From assembly GCA_947629315.1 (NCBI GenBank), contig CANRDB010000006.1, forward strand, positions 1-63,453: a stretch of 63,453 nucleotides of DNA. The letters run 5' to 3'. The notes under the pieces were generated by a model. It worked only from the letters and a program-made list of their open reading frames with translations, made no database searches and was not told the origin of the DNA. Positions 25,499-34,282 of the stretch are shown piece by piece. How positions within the stretch are numbered: the first letter of the stretch is position 1; each line of letters begins with the position of its first letter. The translations under genes and the position numbers were made by a program. The DNA is from an uncultured Bacilli bacterium (GTDB lineage Bacteria; Bacillota_I; Bacilli_A; RF39; UBA660).

Positions 25499-27034
25499 TT
25501 ACCGAATTTGGGAAAAATGGGTTTGAGAGTCAGAAAAAAATTCAGGAGAAATCTGAGGAAGTTTGTGAGCAATTTGCGTTGCTATAGCAGTATCCACATT
25601 TAAAACAGATAATAAATGATGATTGTCTCCTAACAAATGGACATCACTGTTCGTACCCTTAATCTGATTGGGTGTTTGCGACTTGGTTGGCGCCAGTTTG
25701 GTACTACTAATAGAAGTTTGTTTTGCAAAATCAATGAGGAATGGTTTTAACATTTCTTTTTGAAAATGCTCTGTATAGGCAAAATCTCGTTTCCATAATG
25801 TTCGCCTTTCTTGATGTTCTATCCATTCTAACTTATAAAGACATCGTTCTTGTTGGTCTAATGTTGGATAGACAGAAAACGAAGAATGGATAGAAGCCTC
25901 TCTAGGTAAGGATTCTAATATTCGCTTAATTTCTTGTCTAGCATGGAAATACTCCTCATCCGTTTCTAATTCTGTAGCAGGAAGCTTATCCTCTTTTCCA
26001 ATTCCCTTGTAACAAGATTTATCTTTACTTAATAAAAGGGCTTTACAGACTATTTTCGTTTGACCATTCTTATCCACAACAGAAGGAATGATATCTGTAA
26101 TGAATAAATCATTCGCATTTAATAAGACTTCCTGTTCGTCTTTTCCATAACTCGAAAAAGGCATAACGGATATTCCCTGTGTACCTTTAGGAGCATAAAT
26201 ATCAAAGACCAATTCACGATTATCGTATTTTGCAAAAGAAGCATCGTATAAAGGAGAAGTACTAGAATATCCTGGTTCTTCTATCTTCGTACCAATCAAA
26301 CTCGTGAAATCCTCTCCTGGTTTTAATCTCTGTTCTAAAAAAGAACGACTGATTGCTCGATATAATTCCATAGATTTTGGTAATCGTGCTTTCAATCCTT
26401 GATCTAAACTCGCTAATGTCTCCTCTATGTGATAATAAGCATGTAAATTTTTAACAGAATGTTGAATAACCGCCACATATTTATTGGATAATCCATACGA
26501 TAATAAAAATTCTTTTGTCTGGTGATAACTGTGATGTAACGGTAATGAATAATCTAAATTTTGTACATACTCTTTAATAGGTTGAATTTGTTCACTTGAA
26601 AATCCATACTCTTTCATTCGTCCATCCAATTCCGCAAGGATATCTTGGAATATCTGTTCTTTAGGAACTCCTCTTTTCATTCCTAATATGATGTTACTAC
26701 CATCCGTATACTGATTGAATGCTTTAACAGCATCGACTGATAAGTGATGTTCTTCTAATATTTTTTGAAATTGATGAATTTGATTAGTACGAATTCCTAG
26801 TTTTTGAGGAAGTTCCTCTAAGGAATAGCCATCTGCAATTCCTTGTATAATACTACCATATTCCCCCTCCTGAAAGATAGAGGGCATTCGAGATTCCATT
26901 TCTTCATGACTGAAAAAGTTGTCATAATCCCCTTTTAAAATTACTTCCAAATCCTCTGAAGATAATCCCTCTTGAGAAAGTAGATTGCGAATTTGATTTT
27001 CTAAATCCGATGAAATGGGCAATTTTTTTACCAT
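25499..27034 (-). CDS. Predicted arginine-type ADP-ribosyltransferase
   Basis: 511 residues. The middle (about 220-315) has the full R-S-E set of arginine-specific ADP-ribosyltransferases: Arg226 in LYRAISR, the STS motif at 258-260 (GYSSTSP) and the biglutamate ExE at 300-302 (KDEQEVLL). Known proteins of this class (VIP2, C2 and iota toxin enzyme parts, SpvB, phage Alt) attach ADP-ribose to actin or other proteins. The N-terminal 180 residues are helical and unrecognised; the C-terminal 130 also. No signal peptide or membrane span is seen, so export would need another route, or the target is inside the cell. The ribosome site is AAGGAAGTG. Confidence 0.75.
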   Translation of the reverse strand: MVKKLPISSDLENQIRNLLSQEGLSSEDLEVILKGDYDNFFSHEEMESRMPSIFQEGEYGSIIQGIADGYSLEELPQKLGIRTNQIHQFQKILEEHHLSVDAVKAFNQYTDGSNIILGMKRGVPKEQIFQDILAELDGRMKEYGFSSEQIQPIKEYVQNLDYSLPLHHSYHQTKEFLLSYGLSNKYVAVIQHSVKNLHAYYHIEETLASLDQGLKARLPKSMELYRAISRSFLEQRLKPGEDFTSLIGTKIEEPGYSSTSPLYDASFAKYDNRELVFDIYAPKGTQGISVMPFSSYGKDEQEVLLNANDLFITDIIPSVVDKNGQTKIVCKALLLSKDKSCYKGIGKEDKLPATELETDEEYFHARQEIKRILESLPREASIHSSFSVYPTLDQQERCLYKLEWIEHQERRTLWKRDFAYTEHFQKEMLKPFLIDFAKQTSISSTKLAPTKSQTPNQIKGTNSDVHLLGDNHHLLSVLNVDTAIATQIAHKLPQISPEFFSDSQTHFSQIR

Positions 27035-27087
27035 GTTACACTTCCTTCTTACTTTTGAAAATGATAATATCTATCCTTATTTCTTTT

Positions 27088-27127
27088 ATTATACTATAAA
27101 AAAAAGCAATTTCTAAAAAAATTGCCT
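27088..27127 (-). terminator. Terminator fused to the ADP-ribosyltransferase promoter
   Basis: Minus-strand GCAATTT, loop, AAATTGC, eight T, then TAGTATAAT (TATAAT at 27088-27093), 54 bp before the next start codon. Confidence 0.75.
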
Positions 27128-27136
27128 CTTATATTT

Positions 27137-27820
27137 CTAATCATCTCTTCTTCCAAACATAAGAACTAACCGTAAAATTTGAATTAAGGTAGTAGCTACA
27201 CTGGCAACATACGTAAAAGCCGCTGCGGTTAGGACTTTTTTTCCACCCTCTAATTCATGACTTGTTAATAGATAAGCACTATCTAATTCTTTTAAAGCTC
27301 TTCTACTAGCATCCAATTCAACAGGTAAGGTAACCAGTTGAAATAATAAAATGACAACTTCCGCTAAAATACCAAGCCAAATGAGATCAATAAAACCAAA
27401 AAGAACACCGAAGAGAATTGCAAAGTATCCCGCATAGGAAGAAAAATTGACAACGGGAACTAAACTCGCTCGTATCTTCATAAATAAATACCCTACTTTA
27501 TCTTGAATGGCGTGCCCACACTCATGACAAGCGACACTGACACTAGCAAGCGAAGTACCACGGTAGTTCAACGTTGATAATCTCACCTCTTTTGTTCGAG
27601 GGTCATAGTGATCACTTAAATAACCACCCACTTCTACTACTCTCACATACTCTAATCCATTTTTATCTAGAATATAACGAGCTGCCTCTTTTCCAGTTAA
27701 GCTCCTATCATTTTTCGTTTGACAATATTTTCGATAGGTAGAATCTACTAGAACTTGTGCTCCTAAGGTAATTATGACAGCAATCAACGTTAATCCATAA
27801 ACCACAAAATAATAATCCAC
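27137..27820 (-). CDS. YugP-type membrane zinc metallopeptidase
   Basis: 227 residues starting at GTG (AGAGGTG at good spacing). It has an N-terminal span, the zinc motif HECGH (in SVACHECGHAIQD), then two to three more spans and the distal acidic motif PVELDASRRAL. This matches the widespread YugP family of membrane peptidases of Bacillota, of standard length. The substrate is unknown; a role in membrane protein quality control is a family-level guess. Confidence 0.88.
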   Translation of the reverse strand: MDYYFVVYGLTLIAVIITLGAQVLVDSTYRKYCQTKNDRSLTGKEAARYILDKNGLEYVRVVEVGGYLSDHYDPRTKEVRLSTLNYRGTSLASVSVACHECGHAIQDKVGYLFMKIRASLVPVVNFSSYAGYFAILFGVLFGFIDLIWLGILAEVVILLFQLVTLPVELDASRRALKELDSAYLLTSHELEGGKKVLTAAAFTYVASVATTLIQILRLVLMFGRRDD

Positions 27821-27910
27821 TCATCTTCACCTCTCATCATGATAAATATATTATAGTCTTAAATTTTGAAGATATTATCCTTATTTTATTAAAAATTCTT
27901 AAAAAAAGAA

Positions 27911-28417
27911 TCATCGGTATTCTACCATTTCCGATAATTCCTTTCTGATAAAGTGCATAGGAGATGGTTGACAATTTGCTTCTCGATATCCTAGTGGCAT
28001 TAAGCAAATCGGTTCTATTCCCTCCTCTAAATGAAACTCTTGTTTTATAATATCTTTATCAAACATTTTTACCCAAATATTATCTACTCCGATATTCGTA
28101 GCTTCTAACATCATATGAGTCGCAACTATACAAGCATCCATCTCATAAGTAGAAGATTGATGATCCGCATAAGCTACCCTTTTATCGCTTGCGATGATTA
28201 GACAAACAGGTGCATGGTAACGACAAGGACTCGCTTTATCAATTTTCGCTAAACCATCCTTAGACTTTACCACATAGATTTTTTGAGGTTGATTATTTTT
28301 AGCCGTAGGAGCGATTCGACCAGCCTCTAATATCTTTTGAATCCATTCATCCTCTACTGGTTCCTCTTTAAATTTTCTAACCGAAAACCGTTCTTTCATG
28401 ACTCTTTCTAATTCCAT
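27911..28417 (-). CDS. Nitroreductase-family FMN protein
   Basis: 168 residues with the nitroreductase start (RFSVRKFKEEPVEDEWI, LEAGRIAPTAKNNQP) and the downstream PLGY motif. These enzymes bind FMN and reduce nitro compounds, quinones or flavins; the natural substrate is not evident. The next upstream gene, TtcA-like, ends 18 bp before it, so a two-gene unit is likely. Confidence 0.88.
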   Translation of the reverse strand: MELERVMKERFSVRKFKEEPVEDEWIQKILEAGRIAPTAKNNQPQKIYVVKSKDGLAKIDKASPCRYHAPVCLIIASDKRVAYADHQSSTYEMDACIVATHMMLEATNIGVDNIWVKMFDKDIIKQEFHLEEGIEPICLMPLGYREANCQPSPMHFIRKELSEMVEYR

Positions 28418-28434
28418 ATTCTTATCATCCCCTT

Positions 28435-29265
28435 CTAACTATCTTTATAGTCCTCTAAAAAACTTCGATATTCTCCATCTTTTTTAACTCCTAATACACA
28501 GTTTAAATTAATATTATCTAAAGCCTTAAAAATATTATGATCAATCTCAGGATTGATTTTTTTTAAATTTTTAATTAACTCTTTCATCTCTTTTCGCTTA
28601 CTAGTACCATCATCAATAAGCAAGTTTCCTTCTACCAATCGACAGGCACAATGGAGAAATGTCAACTGATTATTTTTCTGCCAAGCAATAATATCTTGTT
28701 CCTTTACCAAATAAAGAGGTCGAATAAGTTCCATTCCCTCAACATTTTCACTATGTAATTTCGGCATCATTGTTTTCAGTTCAGCTCCATATAACATAGA
28801 AAGTAACGTAGTTTCAATCACATCATCAAAATGATGCCCTAAAGCAATTTTGTTACATCCTAATTCCTTGGCTTTATGATATAAATACCCTCTTCTCATT
28901 CTAGCGCACAAATAACAAGGACTTTTGGAAGTAACAGAAGCAACGACTTCAAAGATATCACTATGAAACATTTCTATTGGTATATTTAGTTTTTTCGCAT
29001 TATCTAAAATAAAATCACGATTCGTAGCGTTATAGCCAGGATCCATAACAACGTAATGGACCTGAAATTTTACTTTTCCATGTCGCTCTAGTTCTTGGAT
29101 ACATTTCGCTAATAAAAACGAATCTTTTCCTCCACTAATACATACCATGATGTTATCATTCTCTTCAATGAGTTCATACTCTTGAACAGCCTTGACAAAC
29201 TTACTCCATATCTCTTTCCGATATTTTTTAATAATGCTTCTTTCTATTTCTTTATATGGTTCCAT
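28435..29265 (-). CDS. TtcA-like PP-loop ATPase
   Basis: 276 residues with the PP-loop SGGKDSFLLA (about residues 44-53), CYLCARMRRG and GHHFDDVIET. TtcA and relatives activate a base with ATP and insert sulfur into tRNA (2-thiocytidine at position 32) using a 4Fe-4S cluster held by cysteines. Two further cysteines follow (HCACRLV). AAGGAG precedes the ATG. A tRNA-thiolation role fits but the exact base is not proved. Confidence 0.8.
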   Translation of the reverse strand: MEPYKEIERSIIKKYRKEIWSKFVKAVQEYELIEENDNIMVCISGGKDSFLLAKCIQELERHGKVKFQVHYVVMDPGYNATNRDFILDNAKKLNIPIEMFHSDIFEVVASVTSKSPCYLCARMRRGYLYHKAKELGCNKIALGHHFDDVIETTLLSMLYGAELKTMMPKLHSENVEGMELIRPLYLVKEQDIIAWQKNNQLTFLHCACRLVEGNLLIDDGTSKRKEMKELIKNLKKINPEIDHNIFKALDNINLNCVLGVKKDGEYRSFLEDYKDS

Positions 29266-29372
29266 TTTTTTACTCCTTTAATACTCCAATTACCACCATT
29301 ATAACATAAAAGAGCAAACGAATGATAACGAAGTTTGCTCTTACCTTCCTTGACGGACTTTCCTTGAAAGAT

Positions 29373-29969
29373 TTATTGATAATTTCTAATAACTTGATAT
29401 TCTATAGAATCATCTGTTTCTAAATAGCGAACAGAAATTCCTTTTCCATTATTGCTGCTTAATTGCTCACTCGCTAATGTACGAGCTTTCTCAATTAAGT
29501 CTTGTGCTTCCTCATAACTAATAGCAGAATTATTTGTCATAATCAAAAGATTGGTATAAGATAAAACTTGTGGGTCTTCTTGATATTCTTTTTCAACAGA
29601 AATGTGCATCGATAAAACAATATCCTCTTCTTTGGAACCAGTCATTTTTTCAGGAACAACTACTAAAGAAAGCCCATCCGTAATTTCATAACGATATGCT
29701 GTATCTTCTGAAGTAACACTCTCTACGGATACTGGTCCAAGTCCAGAGTCATTGACAATCTTGGTATTCAACTTAGTTACCATTTCACTTACAGTCTCTT
29801 TTTCTACATATCCTAAACTATCGTTTTCTTCTTTTTGGTTATTCGTATCCTCTTGTTGACTAGATTGCTTTTGGTTCTCATCTGTTTTGGAATCTTTTTC
29901 TTTGGAATCACATCCTACCATAGAAATACAACAAACCACTAACAACAAGCAAATCCATAATTTCTTCAT
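29373..29969 (-). CDS. Lipoprotein of unknown function
   Basis: 198 residues. The signal peptide ends in a lipobox (SMVGC), then a Lys/Asp/Gln/Glu-rich linker of about 35 residues and a compact alpha/beta domain. I do not recognise the domain. It stands alone between the TtcA-like and esterase genes, with GGAGAG before its ATG. It should sit on the outer face of the membrane. Confidence 0.75.
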   Translation of the reverse strand: MKKLWICLLLVVCCISMVGCDSKEKDSKTDENQKQSSQQEDTNNQKEENDSLGYVEKETVSEMVTKLNTKIVNDSGLGPVSVESVTSEDTAYRYEITDGLSLVVVPEKMTGSKEEDIVLSMHISVEKEYQEDPQVLSYTNLLIMTNNSAISYEEAQDLIEKARTLASEQLSSNNGKGISVRYLETDDSIEYQVIRNYQ

Positions 29970-30052
29970 ATGATCTCTCCATTCTTATCTGTACTCTCTA
30001 GCGTACAAAACCATTGTAACACAAAAAAAGAAAGAATTTTATAGAAAAATGT

Positions 30053-30733
30053 TTAGGAAAGAATATACCCAATTCCCTTAGCCATCCTGGCATAAGAATC
30101 TTGAAAATGTCCACCCTCATTTAATTCATAAAAAACATCTATCTTTTTTTCGCAGTAGTAGTGATATAATTCTTCCGTTTTTTCTTGAACCGTCTTTAAT
30201 CGTTCGTTTTTTGAATTTTTTTCGCGATTCCCTAAAGATAGATAGATTTGATGGGGAGTGTTTTTCCACTCATGGTTCTTGACGAACTCTAAAAAATGTG
30301 GATACCAAAAAGAACCAGAACCTGAAACGGCTTTTTGAAAGATATCAGTCTTATATAAGGAATAAATCGCAAATAAACCACCTAAAGAATACCCTGCTAT
30401 CGCATAATATAGTGGCTTCTTCCCTAGTTTTTTCTCTATTTTAGGAACAATCTCCCTCGTCAGTTCCTCTAGATAATAATCCGCACATCCCTCATAGGCT
30501 TGATCATTTTTCGATAAAGGAGCCATCTTCCAAGGAGTCATATCCCGATACCAATTTTCAATCGATATATTTACTAAGATAAAATTAGGGATACTTTCTT
30601 TGACACATTCTTCCCACAATTCTTGTCCAGTTCCATGAAAACTATGATGAATCACTACTGGCACTTTATCTATTGGGATTCTTTCTTCATCAAAAATAGT
30701 TATCTGTTTATGATTGACCGCAAACTCTATCAT
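30053..30733 (-). CDS. Esterase/alpha-beta hydrolase (IroE/esterase-D type)
   Basis: 226 residues. Nucleophile elbow GYSLGG (AIAGYSLGGLFAIYSLY), a short SGSGSFWYPHF segment after it and a late catalytic His (NEGGHFQDSYARM). This resembles the putative-esterase family that includes siderophore esterase IroE. There is no signal peptide, so it should be cytoplasmic. No siderophore genes are nearby, and the substrate is open. Confidence 0.8.
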   Translation of the reverse strand: MIEFAVNHKQITIFDEERIPIDKVPVVIHHSFHGTGQELWEECVKESIPNFILVNISIENWYRDMTPWKMAPLSKNDQAYEGCADYYLEELTREIVPKIEKKLGKKPLYYAIAGYSLGGLFAIYSLYKTDIFQKAVSGSGSFWYPHFLEFVKNHEWKNTPHQIYLSLGNREKNSKNERLKTVQEKTEELYHYYCEKKIDVFYELNEGGHFQDSYARMAKGIGYILS

Positions 30734-30762
30734 ATCTATCCACTTCTTCCCTCGTTTATTAT

Positions 30763-30806
30763 ATTATACTACACAAAAAAAGGATGAAATCATCCTAATC
30801 ATCCTT
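30763..30806 (-). terminator. Terminator of the adhesin gene fused to the esterase promoter
   Basis: Minus-strand AGGATGA, TT, TCATCCT followed by seven T, then GTAGTATAAT (TATAAT 30763-30768), 30 bp before the esterase start. Confidence 0.75.
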
Positions 30807-30807
30807 T

Positions 30808-33198
30808 TTATTGTTCTCTTACTGATTTCTTGTAAATAGCAAGTGCACTTACCATACTGATAAGAGAGATTATTATCATATATATATATGATAACACATT
30901 GTCTAATGTGTTAGGTGATGAAATCGCCTTATACACTGGTGTCAATTTTAATCCTAATATAGGAACAAAATCAAAACCATAGAAGTTTCCTTCTTCGTCT
31001 TTAAAACCAATTAATGTCTTTCCTGGTTTTGCGAATTCCTCGAAGTTAGATGCGGTACTCAATTTAGTACCTTCGATAACAAAGAATTCTTCTCCATTTA
31101 CTATAATTTCAAAACCATAGTATGGATAAAGAGTTAAATCTTCCTCTACTACTTTATATAGAGTTTCGATATACTGCGTTTCAGTAGTTCCATCTTCTAA
31201 CTCTACCTTATAAGAGTATCCAAATAGAATCTTTCCTTCTTGTCCTAATTCTTCTTGTAATTCTTCCCATCCTTCTGCAGTATATAAAGGAGCTCCTTTA
31301 TCAAGTTTTACAGCATGTTCTTCTCCATTGACATCGACAACTGTGATAGTCACTTGTTCTACAAAGATAGCATAAATGGTAGTATCTTTGGTAACAGGAG
31401 CATTTGGATCAAATTCAGTTTCTCCTTCTTCATCCATGTACCAACCTTTAAAACGATGATTTGCTGGAATTTCTTCTGCTGTTGGGGCTTCTAATTCTCC
31501 TACCGGTGAACCTTCTTCTAAAGTTTCAGGATCTCTGGTAACGCCACTAAATGTTACATCATATAAATTGATATATTTCGCATATAATGTTACATTGTGG
31601 TCTACAGTAGTAGCATTCGTATAAGCCTCTCCTTCAAAATCCGCATTATCATACCATCCTACGAATTTCTTTTTCGTTTGCACTGGACCTGCTTCTAAAG
31701 AACCAACAGGCTTTCCAATCTCGACAGTAAAGGAATCGAAACCACCATCATGATAAGATACGGTAACGACATACTTTGCGTATAATTTTAAAACGCCATC
31801 TTCTACTTTATCCTCTGGCATGATATCATTTGCTCCAACTTTTTCCGTCAAACTAGCATCATAATACCATCCTTCAAAAGTCAAATTCTCTTTAAGAACC
31901 TCTGGAAGATTTTCTAATACCTTATCCTCATATGTTTTGGTAGCTGTTCCTTTTTCAGTAGCACCATCATATAGTTTTACGGTTACTTGTTCTGGAACAA
32001 CTTCACCATTCTCATCTGTTTTTAGATGTTCCGCTAAAAGTGTGCTTCCTTTTAAGGATGGATCAGGTTCATTTTCTCTTTTGAAAGTACCTCCAGTGAT
32101 AAATCCTTTCGTTTGCTCTTCAAATTCTTCATCTGTGATAGAAACAGAACCTAATTTTCCATCAAATGTTCCATCTTCGATGCTAATACTCTTCAATGAC
32201 TTTGTAGCAGCAGCAGTAGAATCAGCATTACCGCTATCTACACCGAATTCACGAATAGCAAATCCTTCTTGACTTGAAACAGTAGTATCTCCACTAATAT
32301 GAATTTCTATTTGACCAGCATAACTACCAGAGTGACTAGTAACGATATCGATAGCATCTCCACTCTGATTAGTTCCACCAGATGCTGGAGTAGAGGCATC
32401 ATATTCACTATTACCTTTAATCGTTGCATCCGTAATATCAAACTTACCACTTCTAACAGAAAGACCAGTACCACAGTCAATAGTCGCTCCAGTAATGTTC
32501 CAAACACCATATCCAGCTCCATAAATTCCAATACCGTCGCCAGTAATTTCTGCGGTATCAGAAATCGTGATAGTAGGATAATCCTCTGTATCTTTATTAT
32601 TACCATTAATTGTGATTCCCATGATAGATGCTTTGATTTTTCCTTCGATATCTACTGTTGAATCTTTAACATGATCCAATACTACGATACCTGAACTGTT
32701 TTGAGCATCAATCGTTGCACTTTTCTTTAAAGTGAAATGATTACTATCTGAAGCTCCACCTAGTTGAACAACAATACTGTTTGCTGGATCAATACCTTGT
32801 AACTCCATGGTAATGTTTTCTACAGAAACGGTTGCATTTCCATATAGATAAATTCCCATTGCTTTTTCTTGATTCGCGATAAACTTTCCAGTTGACTCAC
32901 CAGTAACGGTAAGGGTAGAGTTTTGAACAAATATAATGTGTGAAGCATTCAATGTAAAACCTTGAAGATCCAAAGTCTTTGCTTTCTCTACACTAAGCAT
33001 GTAAATATTACTACCATCTGGGGCAACCTCTATACTTGAAGATAATTGACAAACAGTATGGGTAGAATCTTTTAGACAAGTACTTAAATCAGACCAATTA
33101 TTTACTTGTTGAGTCTCTTCAGCAGCATATACATTTGGCATGAAACATACAGCAAAAGTGAAAGCTACTAATCCTAATAGATTTTTTAATTTTGTCAT
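30808..33198 (-). CDS. Surface adhesin-like protein with beta-helix, InlB-type repeats and sorting signal
   Basis: Start at 33198 (AAGGAAAGAAGG upstream) gives 796 residues; the extension to 33225 lacks a ribosome site. Layout: signal peptide ending MPNVYAAEE, a right-handed beta-helix of about 350 residues (many short TIxxSxxxxI rungs), then at least three Listeria-Bacteroides/InlB-type repeats (each with FxGWYxD and YAKY). At the C-terminus is SPNTLDNV, a hydrophobic span and KKSVREQ. That tail is a cell-wall sorting signal variant. The protein should be displayed on the wall, perhaps binding host glycans or matrix. No sortase is in the window. Confidence 0.85.
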   Translation of the reverse strand: MTKLKNLLGLVAFTFAVCFMPNVYAAEETQQVNNWSDLSTCLKDSTHTVCQLSSSIEVAPDGSNIYMLSVEKAKTLDLQGFTLNASHIIFVQNSTLTVTGESTGKFIANQEKAMGIYLYGNATVSVENITMELQGIDPANSIVVQLGGASDSNHFTLKKSATIDAQNSSGIVVLDHVKDSTVDIEGKIKASIMGITINGNNKDTEDYPTITISDTAEITGDGIGIYGAGYGVWNITGATIDCGTGLSVRSGKFDITDATIKGNSEYDASTPASGGTNQSGDAIDIVTSHSGSYAGQIEIHISGDTTVSSQEGFAIREFGVDSGNADSTAAATKSLKSISIEDGTFDGKLGSVSITDEEFEEQTKGFITGGTFKRENEPDPSLKGSTLLAEHLKTDENGEVVPEQVTVKLYDGATEKGTATKTYEDKVLENLPEVLKENLTFEGWYYDASLTEKVGANDIMPEDKVEDGVLKLYAKYVVTVSYHDGGFDSFTVEIGKPVGSLEAGPVQTKKKFVGWYDNADFEGEAYTNATTVDHNVTLYAKYINLYDVTFSGVTRDPETLEEGSPVGELEAPTAEEIPANHRFKGWYMDEEGETEFDPNAPVTKDTTIYAIFVEQVTITVVDVNGEEHAVKLDKGAPLYTAEGWEELQEELGQEGKILFGYSYKVELEDGTTETQYIETLYKVVEEDLTLYPYYGFEIIVNGEEFFVIEGTKLSTASNFEEFAKPGKTLIGFKDEEGNFYGFDFVPILGLKLTPVYKAISSPNTLDNVLSYIYMIIISLISMVSALAIYKKSVREQ

Positions 33199-33227
33199 AA
33201 TTTCCTTCTTTCCTTTGACAAACATCC

Positions 33228-33245
33228 GATAAGTCTCCGCTTATC
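33228..33245 (-). promoter_or_regulatory. 5'-terminal leader hairpin of the adhesin gene
   Basis: GATAAG and CTTATC enclose CGGAGA. It starts at the predicted transcription start and is followed by about 30 nt before ATG. It matches the hairpin at 220-238. Confidence 0.55.
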
Positions 33246-33254
33246 TAGGGATAT

Positions 33255-33283
33255 ATTGTAAATATTTCAAAAAAAATTGTCAA
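33255..33283 (-). promoter_or_regulatory. Promoter of the adhesin gene
   Basis: Minus-strand TTGACA (33278-33283), 17-bp spacer, TACAAT (33255-33260): close to consensus. Confidence 0.7.
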
Positions 33284-33343
33284 GAAAAACGATTGATTTT
33301 TGAAAACTTACAAAAAAGAAGTTGCTATTTTACACTTTCTTGT

Positions 33344-33368
33344 AAAAAAAGAACATCCAACGATGTTC
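33344..33368 (-). terminator. Terminator after thioredoxin reductase
   Basis: Minus-strand GAACATC, loop GTTG, GATGTTC, then seven T. Confidence 0.8.
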
Positions 33369-33371
33369 TAG

Positions 33372-34265
33372 TTAGTGTTCAGATAGTTCTTTTAAAGCAA
33401 CCGTAGCTGACATACTGCCATCACCAACAGCGGTTGTTAGTTGCCTTAATTCTTTCACTCTTGTATCACCTGCTACATAAATACCAGGTGTTTTGGTATG
33501 GATTCCATCAAAAGATTCGATATACCCATGACTATCTAAATCTACTACATTGGCAAATATTTCATTTTTAGGTTCTTGACCAATCGCTATAAAAAGACCA
33601 TCTATGATGAGTTCTCGTTTGGAATTGGTAAGAGTAATGCTTTCTAATCGTTCTTGTCCGTTCAAAGAAGCAATCGTCTCATTGAGAAGAAATTCCACAT
33701 TCTCTTTCTTTTTTAATTCTTCCACATATTTGGCTTCTCCACGAAATTGATCCCGCCGATGAATCAAATATACTGTAGAAGCGATATTCGATAGATAAAG
33801 GGCATCTTCTAAAGCTGTATTTCCCCCACCATTTACAGCAACGATTTTATTTTTATAGAAGTTACCATCACAAGTGGCACAGTACGAAATTCCTTTTCCT
33901 ATGAATTCTTCCTCTTTGGCGATACGGAGTTTTCTATTTTCTGCACCCGTAGCAATAATAACCGCATGGGATAGATACTCTCCTTTATTCGTCATCACTT
34001 TTTTATTCTCATCTACACGAAGAACTGTTTCATAACGAATTTCAGCACCTAATTTTTTTACTTGTTGATATAGATTGGTAGCAAAATCAAAACCAGTAAT
34101 TTCTTCAATTCCAGGATAATTTTCGATTTTACTAGCATTGATGATTTGTCCACCATAACTTTTCGCTTCTAATATTAATACCTTCTTATTAGCGCGGCAT
34201 GCATATAACGCACTTGTTAAGCCGGCTGGTCCTGCTCCAATAATGATAATGTCATACGTCAACAT
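33372..34265 (-). CDS. trxB: Thioredoxin reductase
   Basis: Start at 34265 is chosen (GGAAGGAG upstream), giving 297 residues, the family's usual length; an ATG at 34286 overlaps the previous stop codon and is less likely. It shows the FAD motif GAGPAG near the N-terminus, the redox pair CATC (Cys129 and Cys132), the NADPH motif GGGNTALEDA and a C-terminal GIYVAGDTR. It reduces thioredoxin with NADPH. Its gene overlaps or abuts the membrane GDPD gene. The thioredoxin-like gene at 38504 is a few kb away and may be a client, though its CxxxxxC layout is unusual. Confidence 0.93.
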   Translation of the reverse strand: MLTYDIIIIGAGPAGLTSALYACRANKKVLILEAKSYGGQIINASKIENYPGIEEITGFDFATNLYQQVKKLGAEIRYETVLRVDENKKVMTNKGEYLSHAVIIATGAENRKLRIAKEEEFIGKGISYCATCDGNFYKNKIVAVNGGGNTALEDALYLSNIASTVYLIHRRDQFRGEAKYVEELKKKENVEFLLNETIASLNGQERLESITLTNSKRELIIDGLFIAIGQEPKNEIFANVVDLDSHGYIESFDGIHTKTPGIYVAGDTRVKELRQLTTAVGDGSMSATVALKELSEH

Positions 34266-34282
34266 AGGATTCTCCTTCCTAC

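Noticed and set aside
32299-32661. Open frames on both strands inside the adhesin beta-helix region
   Set aside because: Shadows of the adhesin reading frame; composition is Ile/Ser-rich and lacks start signals.
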